Assembly: GCF_003014485.1 (NCBI RefSeq)
Contig: NZ_PYGA01000013.1
Span: forward strand, 1-64,000
Length of the DNA: 64,000 nucleotides
Origin: Murinocardiopsis flavida
Lineage (GTDB): Bacteria; Actinomycetota; Actinomycetes; Streptosporangiales; Streptosporangiaceae
Reading direction: 5' to 3'
Position 1 is the stretch's first letter; the number at the start of each line of letters is the position of its first letter. This document shows, in pieces, positions 8,272-16,700 of this stretch. Position numbers and translations under genes: made by a program. Below the pieces are notes generated by a model. That model did not search any database and was not told the origin of the DNA. It saw only the letters and a program-made list of their open reading frames with translations.

Positions 8272-8975
8272 CCGGGGTGCCGCGGCGGCGCGGCGACCGG
8301 GCCGGGCGGTCAACGGGTACGGACCACCCGCCCGCCGGGCCGACCACCCTCGTGGTGATCGCGAAGGAGCCTGTTCCCGGCCGGGTCAAGACCCGGCTGA
8401 CGCCCGCATACAGTCCCGCGGAGGCGGCACTGCTCGCCCGAGCGGCCCTCTGCGACACGCTGCGTGCCGTCGCGGCGGCTCCGGCGCGCCGCCGCGTGCT
8501 CCTCCTCGACGGGAGCCCGGGGCCGTGGCTGCCCGCCGCCGGGTTCGATGTCGTCCCCCAGCCGGACGGCGGGCTGGACGAGCGGCTCGCCGCCGGGTTC
8601 GCCGCCTGTTCCGGTCCCACCCTGCTGATCGGCATGGACACCCCGCAGGTCGGCACGGGGCCGCTCGCACCGGTCCTCGCCGAGGACGCCTGGACCGGTG
8701 CCGACGCCTGGTTCGGTCCCGCGGAGGACGGCGGGTTCTGGGCGCTGGGCCTCGCCGATCCCGACCCGGGGCTGGTGCTCGGCGTCCCGATGTCGACCCA
8801 CCGCACCGGCGCCGTTCAGCGCCGCCGCCTGACCGATGCCGGTCTGCGCGTCCGCGACCTGCCGCCGCTCGTCGACGTCGACCTCCCGGCGGACGCCGCC
8901 CGGGTGGCGCGGGACTACCCGGACGGCCTGTTCGCCGCCGAGGTCCGCGCCGCGGGGTTGAGGGGGCGCCGGTGA
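8268..8975 (+). CDS. DUF2064 / TIGR04282-type glycosyltransferase-like protein
   Basis: 235 residues. The motifs are AKEPVPGRVKTRL, LLIGMDTPQV and FGPAEDGGFWALGL, which define the DUF2064 group of CofC/MobA-like nucleotidyl- or glycosyltransferases, sometimes named after arsenosugar biosynthesis. The GTG start overlaps the glycosyltransferase stop and its own stop overlaps the next GTG, so translation is coupled on both sides. No arsenic genes (arsM, arsS) are present, so an arsenosugar role is not supported here. Confidence 0.88.
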   Translation: MTGVPRRRGDRAGRSTGTDHPPAGPTTLVVIAKEPVPGRVKTRLTPAYSPAEAALLARAALCDTLRAVAAAPARRRVLLLDGSPGPWLPAAGFDVVPQPDGGLDERLAAGFAACSGPTLLIGMDTPQVGTGPLAPVLAEDAWTGADAWFGPAEDGGFWALGLADPDPGLVLGVPMSTHRTGAVQRRRLTDAGLRVRDLPPLVDVDLPADAARVARDYPDGLFAAEVRAAGLRGRR

Positions 8976-9664
8976 GCGCCCGCAGGTCGGGGCTTGCGGA
9001 GACGCGCGCGCCCGGTTGGGACTGCGACCTCTACACGGAAGCCTTGGACAACGGCGACCCCTTGTACCTGTGCCGGGCGGGCCTGCGCCCGCTGCCGCTC
9101 GACGTCGAACGCTGGCGGGCGGGTCCCGACCCGGCCGACACCACGGTGCTCGACCGGAGCGAGGAGCCCGTCCTGGACGTCGGCTGCGGGCCGGGGCGGA
9201 TGGTGTCGGCTCTCATCGAACGGGGGCAGCGAGCCCTCGGGATCGACGTGCATCCGGTCGCCGTGGCCCGCGCCGCCGAGGCGGGCGGGCGTGTGCTGTG
9301 CCGCTCCGTCTTCGAACGGCTGCCGGACGAGGGGGAGTGGCGGACGGCGCTGCTGGTCGACGGCAACATCGGGATCGGCGGCGACCCGCACGCGCTGCTG
9401 ACCCGGCTGGGCGCTGTGGTGCGGCCGCACGGCGTGCTGCTGGTCGAGGCGGCGCCGGACGACGTCGACGAGCGGATGTCGGTGCACCTGGCCGACGGGA
9501 GCGGCCGGAGCGGAGACCCGTTCCCCTGGGCGGTGGTCGGCCTGCCGGCCCTGGCCGGTCTCGCCGAGGCGGCGGGGTGGCGCACGGGTGCGTCCTGGAC
9601 GGCGGAGGGCCGCACCTTCGCCGCCCTGCACCGCACCGGGTCGGCGGCCGCCGACCCGCGGTGA
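8972..9664 (+). CDS. Class I SAM-dependent methyltransferase
   Basis: 230 residues. SAM-binding motif I is LDVGCGPGRM, followed by GIDVHPVAV. The start GTG overlaps the preceding stop (GTGA). It has no substrate signature. Co-occurrence with GT2, DUF2064 and the epimerase suggests it modifies the same sugar-containing product. It is convergent with the membrane protein gene at 9729. Confidence 0.88.
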   Translation: MSARRSGLAETRAPGWDCDLYTEALDNGDPLYLCRAGLRPLPLDVERWRAGPDPADTTVLDRSEEPVLDVGCGPGRMVSALIERGQRALGIDVHPVAVARAAEAGGRVLCRSVFERLPDEGEWRTALLVDGNIGIGGDPHALLTRLGAVVRPHGVLLVEAAPDDVDERMSVHLADGSGRSGDPFPWAVVGLPALAGLAEAAGWRTGASWTAEGRTFAALHRTGSAAADPR

Positions 9665-9728
9665 CGCTGCTCGGGCAGGCCGGGGAGTGCGTGCGGACGC
9701 GGGCCCGGCACGGATCCGCACGCACGCC

Positions 9729-10241
9729 CTAGGTCCGGCCGTGCCGGCGCCGCCTCCCCGCGATGGCGCGGCGCGCCGCGTAGAGCGCGGCGGACGCCGC
9801 GAAGAGGGCCGCCGTGATGAGCACCCACCGGGTGCCGAAGCCGTCCGGGGGCAGGCCCGTCGTCCGCTCGTACGCCGGGGCCGGCCCGAGGATCAGCGGG
9901 GCCCACACCAGGAACAGCACCCCCGAGACGGTGGCCGGGACCCGGAGGTGCCCCGCGGGCGGCGGCCCGTTGCCCGTTCCCCGCTCGCGCCCGGCCGCCC
10001 CGCCCGGCCTGCGTACGCCGCGCACGCGCCGGGCCGCCGCTCGGGCACCCCGGTCCAGGGCGGTGTAGGCCGGGAGCAGGACCAGGTCGTGCAGCAGCGC
10101 CGCGCCGACGAACCACAGCGCGACCCCCACCGGATCACCCTGGACCAGCCGCCACCCGGCGTAGAGCGCCAAGGCGAAGCAGCACACCATGACGGCCAGG
10201 TGCCAGGGCGGCGCGCCGTAGCGGGACGCCCACCCGGTCAT
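9729..10241 (-). CDS. Small membrane protein coupled to the molybdopterin oxidoreductase
   Basis: 170 residues with about four hydrophobic segments (near residues 12-30, 38-60, 105-125 and 140-160). No known domain is recognised. The ATG at 10241 overlaps the stop of the oxidoreductase (ATGA), so the two are made together. It could be a membrane partner or assembly factor of that enzyme; this is inferred from coupling only. Confidence 0.75.
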   Translation of the reverse strand: MTGWASRYGAPPWHLAVMVCCFALALYAGWRLVQGDPVGVALWFVGAALLHDLVLLPAYTALDRGARAAARRVRGVRRPGGAAGRERGTGNGPPPAGHLRVPATVSGVLFLVWAPLILGPAPAYERTTGLPPDGFGTRWVLITAALFAASAALYAARRAIAGRRRRHGRT

Positions 10242-11605
10242 GCGGCGCCGCCGAAGTCGAGCACGGTGACCCACTTGGTGTTGTGGACGCCGGGGTTCGC
10301 GGGGACGATCACCCGTGCGGGGCTGCCGTGGTCGGCGGAGAGGTCGGCCCCGTTCACCTTCAGTGCCAGCAGCGAACGGGGGTCGCCGGTCTGGGCCGCG
10401 CTGAGCGCCGCCGCCCGGAACGCGCCCGAGCGCTGGGCGGACTCCACGAACACCCCGGGCGGCCGCTCACCCAGCCCGACGAGCGCCGCGAGGTCGCGCA
10501 GGCGCACCCCGCTCCACTCCTGGTCGCCGGTCGACCAGCCCTCCACGCAGGCGATCGGCAGCGCGGCCGTGGCCTGCGGCAGCGCCGCCACCTCGGACCG
10601 GGTGAGCACCACCTCGCGGCCGCCGCCGCGCACGGTGAGGCGCCACCGCGCACCGATGTCGGCGGCGCCGACCCCGGCCGCCGCGGCGGTCTTGTTGATC
10701 TGGAAGCCGTTGGGCCCGGTGCCGGGGTTGCGGCCGCGCGGAGCGAGGAGGGCGGTCTCCCGCCACGGGCCGCCCAGGCTCTGCCCCGCTGTCACCGCGA
10801 GCAGCGCGAGTGAGCTCAGCAGCACCGTGCCCAGCGCCCCGCGCCGGGACACCGTCGCGGGGTCGGGGGCGGGCGCGACCAGCCCCGTCCCGCCGTCGGG
10901 CTCGGTCGCGGCGCCGGCGGCCGGCGTGCGCGGTTCGGCGGGGGCCCCGCGCGAGCGCAGGCTCCGGACCATCGTGGCGAAGCGCAGGACGACGTGTGCC
11001 GCGAACGCCGCGATGAACACCCACGCCCCGTAGAAGTGCAGCGGGTAGAACGATCCGGGGAACAGGTACTCCAGTTGGATGTTCAGGATCCCGGTCGTGA
11101 ATACGAACAGCCCGCCGCCCACCAGGAGCAGCAGCGACAACCGCTCGATCGCGTGCGCGGATGAGCGTACGGGCGGCCAGGCGAAGAGCTTCGGCACGAC
11201 CGACCACAGCTTCGCCAGCAGCACCGGGACGAGGGCCACGCCGAGTGTGACGTGCAGGCCCTGTGTCAGCCGGTAGAGCCACGGCGGGTCGGTGGGCCAG
11301 TCGAAGAGGTAGCCGCCCAGGATCCCCTTGCCGGGCGTGCGGTCGTTCACGGCGGCCAGGCCGGGGTTGTAGGCGGCGTAGGACAGGAGGCCGGTCGTGA
11401 ACAGCACGATGATCCCGACGAGGAGGACCGCGCCGAGGACCGACGTCAGCCATGGGCCGCGCAGTGGACTGCGCCAGAACTCCGGACGGGACGGCCCGTG
11501 CGGCGGGCCCGACCGTGCGAGGCCGCGCAGCCGGGCCGGGAAAGGGCGCGGCGGCGGGCGCGGCGCGGCGTCCGGGCCCCTCGGCCGGTCCTCGGATCCG
11601 TCCAT
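10238..11605 (-). CDS. Membrane-anchored molybdopterin-dependent oxidoreductase (sulfite oxidase-type fold)
   Basis: 455 residues. The N-terminal half has four to five membrane helices and His-rich turns, like a b-type cytochrome anchor. The C-terminal half has the oxidoreductase molybdopterin domain, with the probable Mo-ligating Cys in PIACVEGWS, followed by VFVESAQ and a final NPGVHNTKWVTVLDF. An RR-containing segment (VSRRGALG) precedes a further hydrophobic stretch and may be a Tat-like internal signal. The substrate is unknown. It lies next to the glycosyl/methyl transfer genes, and a small membrane protein is coupled downstream. Confidence 0.88.
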   Translation of the reverse strand: MDGSEDRPRGPDAAPRPPPRPFPARLRGLARSGPPHGPSRPEFWRSPLRGPWLTSVLGAVLLVGIIVLFTTGLLSYAAYNPGLAAVNDRTPGKGILGGYLFDWPTDPPWLYRLTQGLHVTLGVALVPVLLAKLWSVVPKLFAWPPVRSSAHAIERLSLLLLVGGGLFVFTTGILNIQLEYLFPGSFYPLHFYGAWVFIAAFAAHVVLRFATMVRSLRSRGAPAEPRTPAAGAATEPDGGTGLVAPAPDPATVSRRGALGTVLLSSLALLAVTAGQSLGGPWRETALLAPRGRNPGTGPNGFQINKTAAAAGVGAADIGARWRLTVRGGGREVVLTRSEVAALPQATAALPIACVEGWSTGDQEWSGVRLRDLAALVGLGERPPGVFVESAQRSGAFRAAALSAAQTGDPRSLLALKVNGADLSADHGSPARVIVPANPGVHNTKWVTVLDFGGAA

Positions 11606-11826
11606 GGCGGCCTCCCTCGGAACTGCGGTGGTCGCGTCGGCGGGTGGGACCGCAGCCGACCCGTCCCCAAGGCTGTGACCACGATAGATGGAGACACCGC
11701 CGTGGGCGGGGGAGGCGCGGTTACGGACCGCTTACGGCGTTCCGGCCCGCCGGCGCGTCCTTACGGTTCGATGAACCGGGCGCGCCGCCGCGCCCCGATC
11801 CGCCGCGGTGCGCCTAGCGTGGCCGC

Positions 11827-13245
11827 GTGCAGCCGCCCGAACCCCGCGACCCCGACCCGTCCGACGTCCGCACGGGTGCCGTCGGCGGCGCCGTGCCGCC
11901 GGTGCGATCCGGCCGCCGGTGGGACGTCGCCGTCGCGGTGGGCTGCGCCGTCTTCGTCGCCGTCGTAGGCGTCGCGGGCACCGCGATCGACCGCGCCGAA
12001 GGCACGCTCTACGTCGACCGCCCGCCGCTCTACGCCGAATGGCTGCCGCACGCCGGTCCGGGAACCCCGCTCGCTGTCGCCGCCGCGGTCGCCGTCATCG
12101 TGTTCGGTCCGCGCGCGGCGGCCCGCTGCCCCTGGCGGCCGCTGCTGTGGGGCGCATGGGGGGCCGCCGCCGCGTGGACCCTCTCCCTCGCGCTCATCGA
12201 CGGTTGGCAGCGCGGTATCGCCGGGCGCCTCACGCAGAAGCACGAGTACCTCCTGGCCGTCCACCGCTTCGACGACATCGGAGCGGCCGTGCGGAGCTTC
12301 ACCGACCACATCGTGGCGTTCCAGCCCGGCCAGTGGCCGGCGCACGTGGCCGGACACCCGCCGGCCGCCGTTCTCACGTTCGTCGGCCTGGACCGGATCG
12401 GCCTGGGCGGCGGCGCATGGGCCGGGATGTGGTGCGTGCTCGCCGGCGCTTCGGCGGTGCCCGCTGTGCTGGTGGCACTGCGCGCCCTCGGGGCCGAGCG
12501 GTGGGCGCGCCGCGCCGCACCCTTCCTGGTCCTCGCCCCGGCCGCGATCTGGGTGGGCGCCTCCGCTGACGGCTACTTCGCCGCGGTGGCGGCGTGGGGG
12601 ACGGCACTGCTGGCGGTGGCCGCCGCCCCGGCGCGCACTCCGCGCCTCGCGGCCTTCGCGGCGGGCGTCCTGCTCGGCTGGGCCCTCTATCTGTCGTACG
12701 GCCTGGTCCTGTTCGGCCTGCTGCCGCTGGCGGTCCTCGCCTGCGCCCGCACCCTGCGCCCCCTCCCATACGCGGCGCTGGGCGTGCTCGCGGTCGCCGC
12801 GGCGTTCACCGCGGCGGGATTCTGGTGGTGGGAGGGGTACCAGTTGCTGGTGGTCCGCTACTACCAGGGTGTCGGCTTCGACCGGCCGTACGCCTACTGG
12901 ATCTGGGGGAACCTCGCGAACGCGGCGATCGCGGCCGGCCTCGCCTCGGCGGCGGGCCTGCGCCGGGTCATGGCCGCCGTGCCGGGCACCGTGCGGCGGC
13001 TCCGCCGCGCACCGGCCGGCGGTCCGGCGGTGCTGGTCGTCCTGGCCCTCGCCGGGCTGTGCGCGGCGCTGCTCGCCGACCTTTCCGGGATGAGCAAGGC
13101 CGAGACGGAGCGGATCTGGTTGCCGTTCGTGCTGTGGACGCTGCCCGCCGCCGCCCTCCTGCCGGTCCGCGACCACCGGGCCTGGCTCGCGGTGCAGGCG
13201 GTGGCGGCCCTGCTCATCAATCACCTGCTCCTCACCGGCTGGTAG
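11827..13245 (+). CDS. Polytopic membrane protein, probable lipid-linked-sugar glycosyltransferase (GT-C like)
   Basis: 472 residues with about ten to twelve hydrophobic segments starting near residue 35. A membrane-external loop contains HVAGHPPAAVLTFVGLDRIG, similar to GT-C (mannosyl/arabinosyl) transferases. ERIWLPF lies near residue 420. The start GTG at 11827 is the first in-frame start after a short AT-poor leader. It diverges from the molybdo-enzyme gene with about 220 bp between them. Assignment to glycosyl transfer rests on topology and neighbours; it could be another polytopic protein. Confidence 0.72.
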   Translation: MQPPEPRDPDPSDVRTGAVGGAVPPVRSGRRWDVAVAVGCAVFVAVVGVAGTAIDRAEGTLYVDRPPLYAEWLPHAGPGTPLAVAAAVAVIVFGPRAAARCPWRPLLWGAWGAAAAWTLSLALIDGWQRGIAGRLTQKHEYLLAVHRFDDIGAAVRSFTDHIVAFQPGQWPAHVAGHPPAAVLTFVGLDRIGLGGGAWAGMWCVLAGASAVPAVLVALRALGAERWARRAAPFLVLAPAAIWVGASADGYFAAVAAWGTALLAVAAAPARTPRLAAFAAGVLLGWALYLSYGLVLFGLLPLAVLACARTLRPLPYAALGVLAVAAAFTAAGFWWWEGYQLLVVRYYQGVGFDRPYAYWIWGNLANAAIAAGLASAAGLRRVMAAVPGTVRRLRRAPAGGPAVLVVLALAGLCAALLADLSGMSKAETERIWLPFVLWTLPAAALLPVRDHRAWLAVQAVAALLINHLLLTGW

Positions 13246-13322
13246 CCGGTCGCAGCGCGACCGGGTGCGCTCTGTTTCCGAGAGAGCCTTATTTCCAATA
13301 AACAAGAACTCAAAGTAGTTGA

Positions 13323-13337
13323 ACAGATACTATCTGT
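13323..13337. promoter_or_regulatory. Perfect 7-1-7 inverted repeat in the inhibitor promoter
   Basis: The sequence ACAGATA-C-TATCTGT is a perfect palindrome 33 bases before the GTG of the subtilisin inhibitor gene. It lies in an AT-rich patch (13280-13345) unlike the surroundings. TTGAAC at 13319 could be a -35 box overlapping it. It is a candidate operator; the regulator is unknown. Confidence 0.45.
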
Positions 13338-13369
13338 GTGCAATGTTCGTTCGAGTTCCCGGAGATGCC

Positions 13370-13723
13370 GTGACCCGCCTTGCCCTCGCTGTCGTATGCG
13401 CTGCCGCCGCCGTCCTCCTCGCTGCGCCCGCCCACGCCGCCGACCAGGACTACACACTGCGCGTTGTCGAAGGCGACCCCGGCGAATCGCGCGTGGCGAC
13501 CTTGAGCTGCGGCCCGGCGGGCGGCAGCCACCCCGACGCCGCGGCGGCCTGCGCGCAGATCCGCGAAGCCGGGTCGATCGAGGAGGTCAAGGCCGACCCC
13601 GGCCCGTGCCCGATGGTCTACCGGCCGGTCACCGCGATCGCCGAGGGCTCCGAGTCCTACGGCAAGGAGTTCCCCAACTCGTGCGTGCTCACGTCCGAGA
13701 AGGGGGCGGTCTTCGCCTTCTAG
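13370..13723 (+). CDS. Subtilisin inhibitor-like (SSI family) secreted protein
   Basis: 117 residues with a signal peptide ending at APAHA-A (about residue 23). The mature part shows the SSI pattern: CGPAGGSHP, then Cys61, the reactive loop PCPMVYRPV and the end FPNSC...VFAF. The inferred reactive bond is Met82-Val83, the same P1-P1' pair as Streptomyces SSI. Cys47-Cys61 and Cys80-Cys105 are the expected disulfides. The GTG at 13370 is preferred because GGAG (13361) is 5 nt upstream and gives a clean signal peptide; ATG at 13343 is an alternative. It is secreted and inhibits subtilisin-type proteases. Confidence 0.95.
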   Translation: MTRLALAVVCAAAAVLLAAPAHAADQDYTLRVVEGDPGESRVATLSCGPAGGSHPDAAAACAQIREAGSIEEVKADPGPCPMVYRPVTAIAEGSESYGKEFPNSCVLTSEKGAVFAF

Positions 13724-13736
13724 CAGAGGGGCCGCG

Positions 13737-13763
13737 GCCCGTCCCCGGATTCCGGGGGCGGGC
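13737..13763 (+). terminator. Hairpin after the subtilisin inhibitor gene
   Basis: A 12-bp stem with one wobble pair (13737-13748 with 13752-13763) and a 3-nt loop begins 13 bases after the stop. It is probably the terminator, without a T-run. Confidence 0.6.
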
Positions 13764-13827
13764 TCCGTTGCGCAGAGCCCCGGGGCCGGTCATCGGGGGA
13801 CAACGGTGAGCAGCGGGTGGCGGGTTC

Positions 13828-14622
13828 TCACACGGTCCGGTGGGCGACCCGCAGTTCCGTCAGGTAGCGCTTTGTGATGTATCCGCCGTGCTCGCGGTCG
13901 ATGCGGGCGGCGATGCAGTCCAGCAGCCCTCTGCGGGCCTCGGGTGCCAGGGCGCGGTGCCCGGAGTAGGTGCGCAGCAGGTCGAGGTATTCGCCGGTGG
14001 TGTACGTCAGTTCCCATTCGTACCGGCGGAACTCGGCCGGGCCGAACCGCTCGGAGCCGGGCGGTTCGGCCCGGTCCTCGAGGATGTCGGCCGCCGGGCG
14101 CAGCCGGAGCCCCGGCGGTGTCGCCGGGTCGAACCGTTCGTAGCAGTCCTGCAACTCGTTGAAGAGGGCCTCGCTGCCGCCGGCGACGTGGTGCGTCGAC
14201 ACGGTGGCGAGTGCCCCGCCGACGCGCAGGGCGTCGGCGGCCTTGCGCACGCGGACGTCGGGGTCGACCCAGTGGAACGCCGTCGCCGACACCACCGCGT
14301 CGAACGGCTCCGCCGGCAGCGGCCAGTCCTCGAACGCCGAGATCACCACCTCGGCCCGCGGGTGGCCGGCCAGGTTCCGGCGGGCGACGGCGGCCATGGC
14401 CTCGCCCAGTTCCACGGCGACGATCCGGAGGCCCCGCTCGGCCATGGGCGCGGTGGCCTGCCCCGTCCCGCAGCCGATCTCCAGCACGCGGCCGTGTGCC
14501 CCGATGCCCGTGAGCGCGGCGAGGTCGTCGAACATCCGGGCCGGGTAGCCCGGTCGCATCCGGTCGTACAGGTCCGCGTCCTCGGTGAAGGTCGCGCGCA
14601 GTTCACGCAATGAGTCGTCCAC
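13828..14622 (-). CDS. Class I SAM-dependent methyltransferase
   Basis: 264 residues. Motif I is LEIGCGTGQATAPMA, followed by VAVELGEAM, FDAVVSATAFHWVDP and LRVGGALATVSTHHV. The start is GTG at 14622. This is the general class I group near UbiE/small-molecule methyltransferases; the substrate is unknown. It stands alone between convergent and divergent neighbours. Confidence 0.88.
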   Translation of the reverse strand: MDDSLRELRATFTEDADLYDRMRPGYPARMFDDLAALTGIGAHGRVLEIGCGTGQATAPMAERGLRIVAVELGEAMAAVARRNLAGHPRAEVVISAFEDWPLPAEPFDAVVSATAFHWVDPDVRVRKAADALRVGGALATVSTHHVAGGSEALFNELQDCYERFDPATPPGLRLRPAADILEDRAEPPGSERFGPAEFRRYEWELTYTTGEYLDLLRTYSGHRALAPEARRGLLDCIAARIDREHGGYITKRYLTELRVAHRTV

Positions 14623-14747
14623 AGCGGGAGCCTACGGGCCGCACGGACGGGGTTGGGGCCGAGTACGCCGAACCCCCACGGCAGGGCCGAAATGTGCGGA
14701 GTGGACCGAGCGGACGGGGCGGACAGGGCGGACAGGGCGGCCCGCGC

Positions 14748-15287
14748 TCATTCGACGTCGATGATCTCGATATCGACGCGTGCGATGGTCCAACCGAGCT
14801 GGTCGCGGGCCGAAGCGAGGACGGCGCGCCGGATCTCGCGGGTGGCCTCCGGGATGGGAGTGCCCGCTACCGCGCGCGCCGTCATGGTGACGACGATCCC
14901 GTCCTCGGTGTCCGCGATCCGGCAGCGGCCGACGTCGATCCCCTCGACCGGTTCGCAGGCTGCGCGGAGGATCCGGGCGGCCGTGGTGTCGCGGACCCGG
15001 GTGGCGCCGGGGCCCGGGTCGTTCAACGGGATGAGGTCGGCGGAGCGCCCTTCGGCGCGCACGACGCGCATGACGCGGTCGAGGAGTTCGGGCGGCGCGC
15101 CGGCCTGGTCGCGCTCTGCCGCCGCGGCGGCGTCGACGAGGGACCGGTGCCGCGCGGCGGCGGACCGGCAGTGCGGGCAGTGCTGCTCGTGTTCGTTTAG
15201 CGTGTCGGCGCGCAGGTGGGCGAGGAGGGTGTCGAGCATGGTGCCGCACGGCAGCCGGTCGGGTTCATCGGGCTGGTCTACCGCCAT
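14748..15287 (-). CDS. Zinc-binding anti-sigma-like N-terminus fused to an Asp23-like domain
   Basis: 179 residues. The N-terminal part has a HxxxCxxC motif (His33, Cys37, Cys40), the zinc-binding signature of ZAS anti-sigma factors. The C-terminal part (about 105-179) has the length and alternating strand pattern of an Asp23/Gls24 domain and ends WTIARVDIEIIDVE. There is no membrane segment, so it would act in the cytoplasm. The start ATG overlaps the sigma factor stop by 10 bp, so they are coupled. It probably restrains the ECF sigma encoded just upstream; this is inferred from motif and coupling. Confidence 0.75.
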   Translation of the reverse strand: MAVDQPDEPDRLPCGTMLDTLLAHLRADTLNEHEQHCPHCRSAAARHRSLVDAAAAAERDQAGAPPELLDRVMRVVRAEGRSADLIPLNDPGPGATRVRDTTAARILRAACEPVEGIDVGRCRIADTEDGIVVTMTARAVAGTPIPEATREIRRAVLASARDQLGWTIARVDIEIIDVE

Positions 15288-15826
15288 GGCTCAAGCGCCT
15301 CCACGAGTTGGGTACGCGCGCGGTGGATGCGCCCGCGTACGGCGGTCGGGGTCGCGTCGACGATCTCGGCTATCTCCTCATATCCCAATCCTTCCAGTTC
15401 CCGCAGTATCCAACAGGTGCGTTGCGGCGGCGGCAGCCCTGCCAGCGCGGTGTCCAAGGCCGCGCGCAGGCTGGACGCCATGGACTGGTGCTCGGGTCCG
15501 CTCGCGGGGTCGGGGACGGCGGCCTCGTCGTCGATGGCCGCCGTTGCCCGCCGCGCCCGGATGATGTTGAGGGCGCGGCGGTGCGCGATCCGGTAGAGCC
15601 ACGCGCGGAAGGTGCGGGCGTCGCCGAGATCGGGCAGTTTGCGCCATGCGGTGATGAGGGCCTCTTGGGCCGCGTCGGCGGCTTCGCCGTGGTCGTCGAG
15701 GGTCCGCAGCGCGATGCGGAACACGGTGTCCTGGTGGCGGCGGACGAGTTCCTCGAAGGCTCCGGTGTCGCCGTCCTGGGCGCGCTCGACCAGCGTCTCG
15801 TCCCGTGTGTCGGGATGGATGCCCAT
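15278..15826 (-). CDS. ECF RNA polymerase sigma factor
   Basis: 182 residues. Region 2 contains FEELVRRHQDTVFRIA and RTFRAWLYRIAHRRALN; region 4 contains LPPPQRTCWILRELEGLGYEEIAEI with the helix-turn-helix TPTAVRGRIHRARTQL. It is the first gene of a two-gene minus-strand operon with the ZAS/Asp23-like protein and is divergent (about 365 bp) from the Asp23 operon. It probably controls the envelope-stress genes next door; target promoters are not identified. Confidence 0.95.
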   Translation of the reverse strand: MGIHPDTRDETLVERAQDGDTGAFEELVRRHQDTVFRIALRTLDDHGEAADAAQEALITAWRKLPDLGDARTFRAWLYRIAHRRALNIIRARRATAAIDDEAAVPDPASGPEHQSMASSLRAALDTALAGLPPPQRTCWILRELEGLGYEEIAEIVDATPTAVRGRIHRARTQLVEALEPWR

Positions 15827-16190
15827 CGGTTCCGGCCCGCCTTTCCCTGCCGTGCGCCGATGCCGTCCGCGGTCGGTGCCGCCGCATGCGCGGCGGGGTC
15901 GCTCTGGGTATTCGACTGAACCCGGTGCGCTGCTACCCGCAATGATGCACCCTATTGGTGACTCGGGTCACACCCATTCGTCCGTGAGTCGGCCGGTCTC
16001 CGCTGTGTCTTCTTTGGTGACGGACCAGCGAACGGCGCGACCGGGGACTCGGGACTCCCGAACCCGGCCCCCCGATCCCGGACCGCCGCGCACCGGTGCC
16101 CTGCCGCGGAGGGGGCGGCAGGGCACCGGCGCGGGGCGATCCGGACCGGCCGCCGTACACGACACCGCGCATGACACAAGGAGAGCACCG
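15827..16190. other. Divergent promoter region between sigma factor and Asp23 operon
   Basis: 364 bases without a gene. An AT-richer patch lies at about 15930-16025. It must hold the promoters of both the sigma operon and the Asp23 operon. A GGAG (16180-16184) lies 6-7 nt before the ATG at 16191. No clear operator is seen. Confidence 0.5.
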
Positions 16191-16700
16191 ATGACCGACA
16201 CCACCCACGCCAACCGGGCGGACGCCGCGACGCCCGAACCGCGCGAGACCGGCAAGAGCAGCAACCGCAACTCCGCCTCGCGCGACCTCGTGACGACCAA
16301 CGGCCGCACCTCCATCGCCGACCATGTGGTCGCCAAGATCGCCGGGATGGCGGCCCGCGAGGTCGGCGGGGTCCACCAGATGGGCGGCGGCGCGTCGCGG
16401 GCTTTCGGCGCCGTGCGCGACCGCATTCCGGGGTCCACCGCGACGAGCACCGCTGCGCGCGGCGTCACCGTCGAGGTCGGCGAGCGCCAGGCCGCCGTCG
16501 ACATCCAGCTCGTCGTGGAGTACGGCGTCTCCATCCCCGATCTGGCCGGTGCGGTGCGCCGCAACGTCATCACCGGTGTGGAGCGCATGACCGGCCTTGA
16601 AGTCACCGAGGTCAACATCACGGTCGACGACATCCACCTGCCCGACGACGATGCCGCCGACAACGGTGACGGCTCCGGGGCCGAGCCGCGGGTGCAGTGA
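16191..16700 (+). CDS. Asp23/Gls24 family envelope stress protein (copy 1)
   Basis: 169 residues. The N-terminal 30 residues are polar and probably disordered. The family core follows: GRTSIADHVVAKIAGMAAREV, GVHQMGGG, GVTVEVGERQAAVDIQLVVEYG and the final EVTEVNITVDDIHL. An acidic tail ends the protein. It is the first gene of the operon. In Gram-positives Asp23 proteins coat the membrane inner face via AmaP, whose homologue ends this operon. The stop overlaps the next GTG. Confidence 0.93.
   Translation: MTDTTHANRADAATPEPRETGKSSNRNSASRDLVTTNGRTSIADHVVAKIAGMAAREVGGVHQMGGGASRAFGAVRDRIPGSTATSTAARGVTVEVGERQAAVDIQLVVEYGVSIPDLAGAVRRNVITGVERMTGLEVTEVNITVDDIHLPDDDAADNGDGSGAEPRVQ

Noticed and set aside
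8268..8975. Arsenosugar biosynthesis cluster
   Set aside because: Only the DUF2064/TIGR04282 family name points there. No arsenite methyltransferase or radical SAM arsS-like gene is present in the window.
15612..16190. Longer N-terminus for the first Asp23 gene
   Set aside because: The extension runs antisense into the sigma factor gene; the ATG at 16191 has a ribosome site and gives the normal family length.
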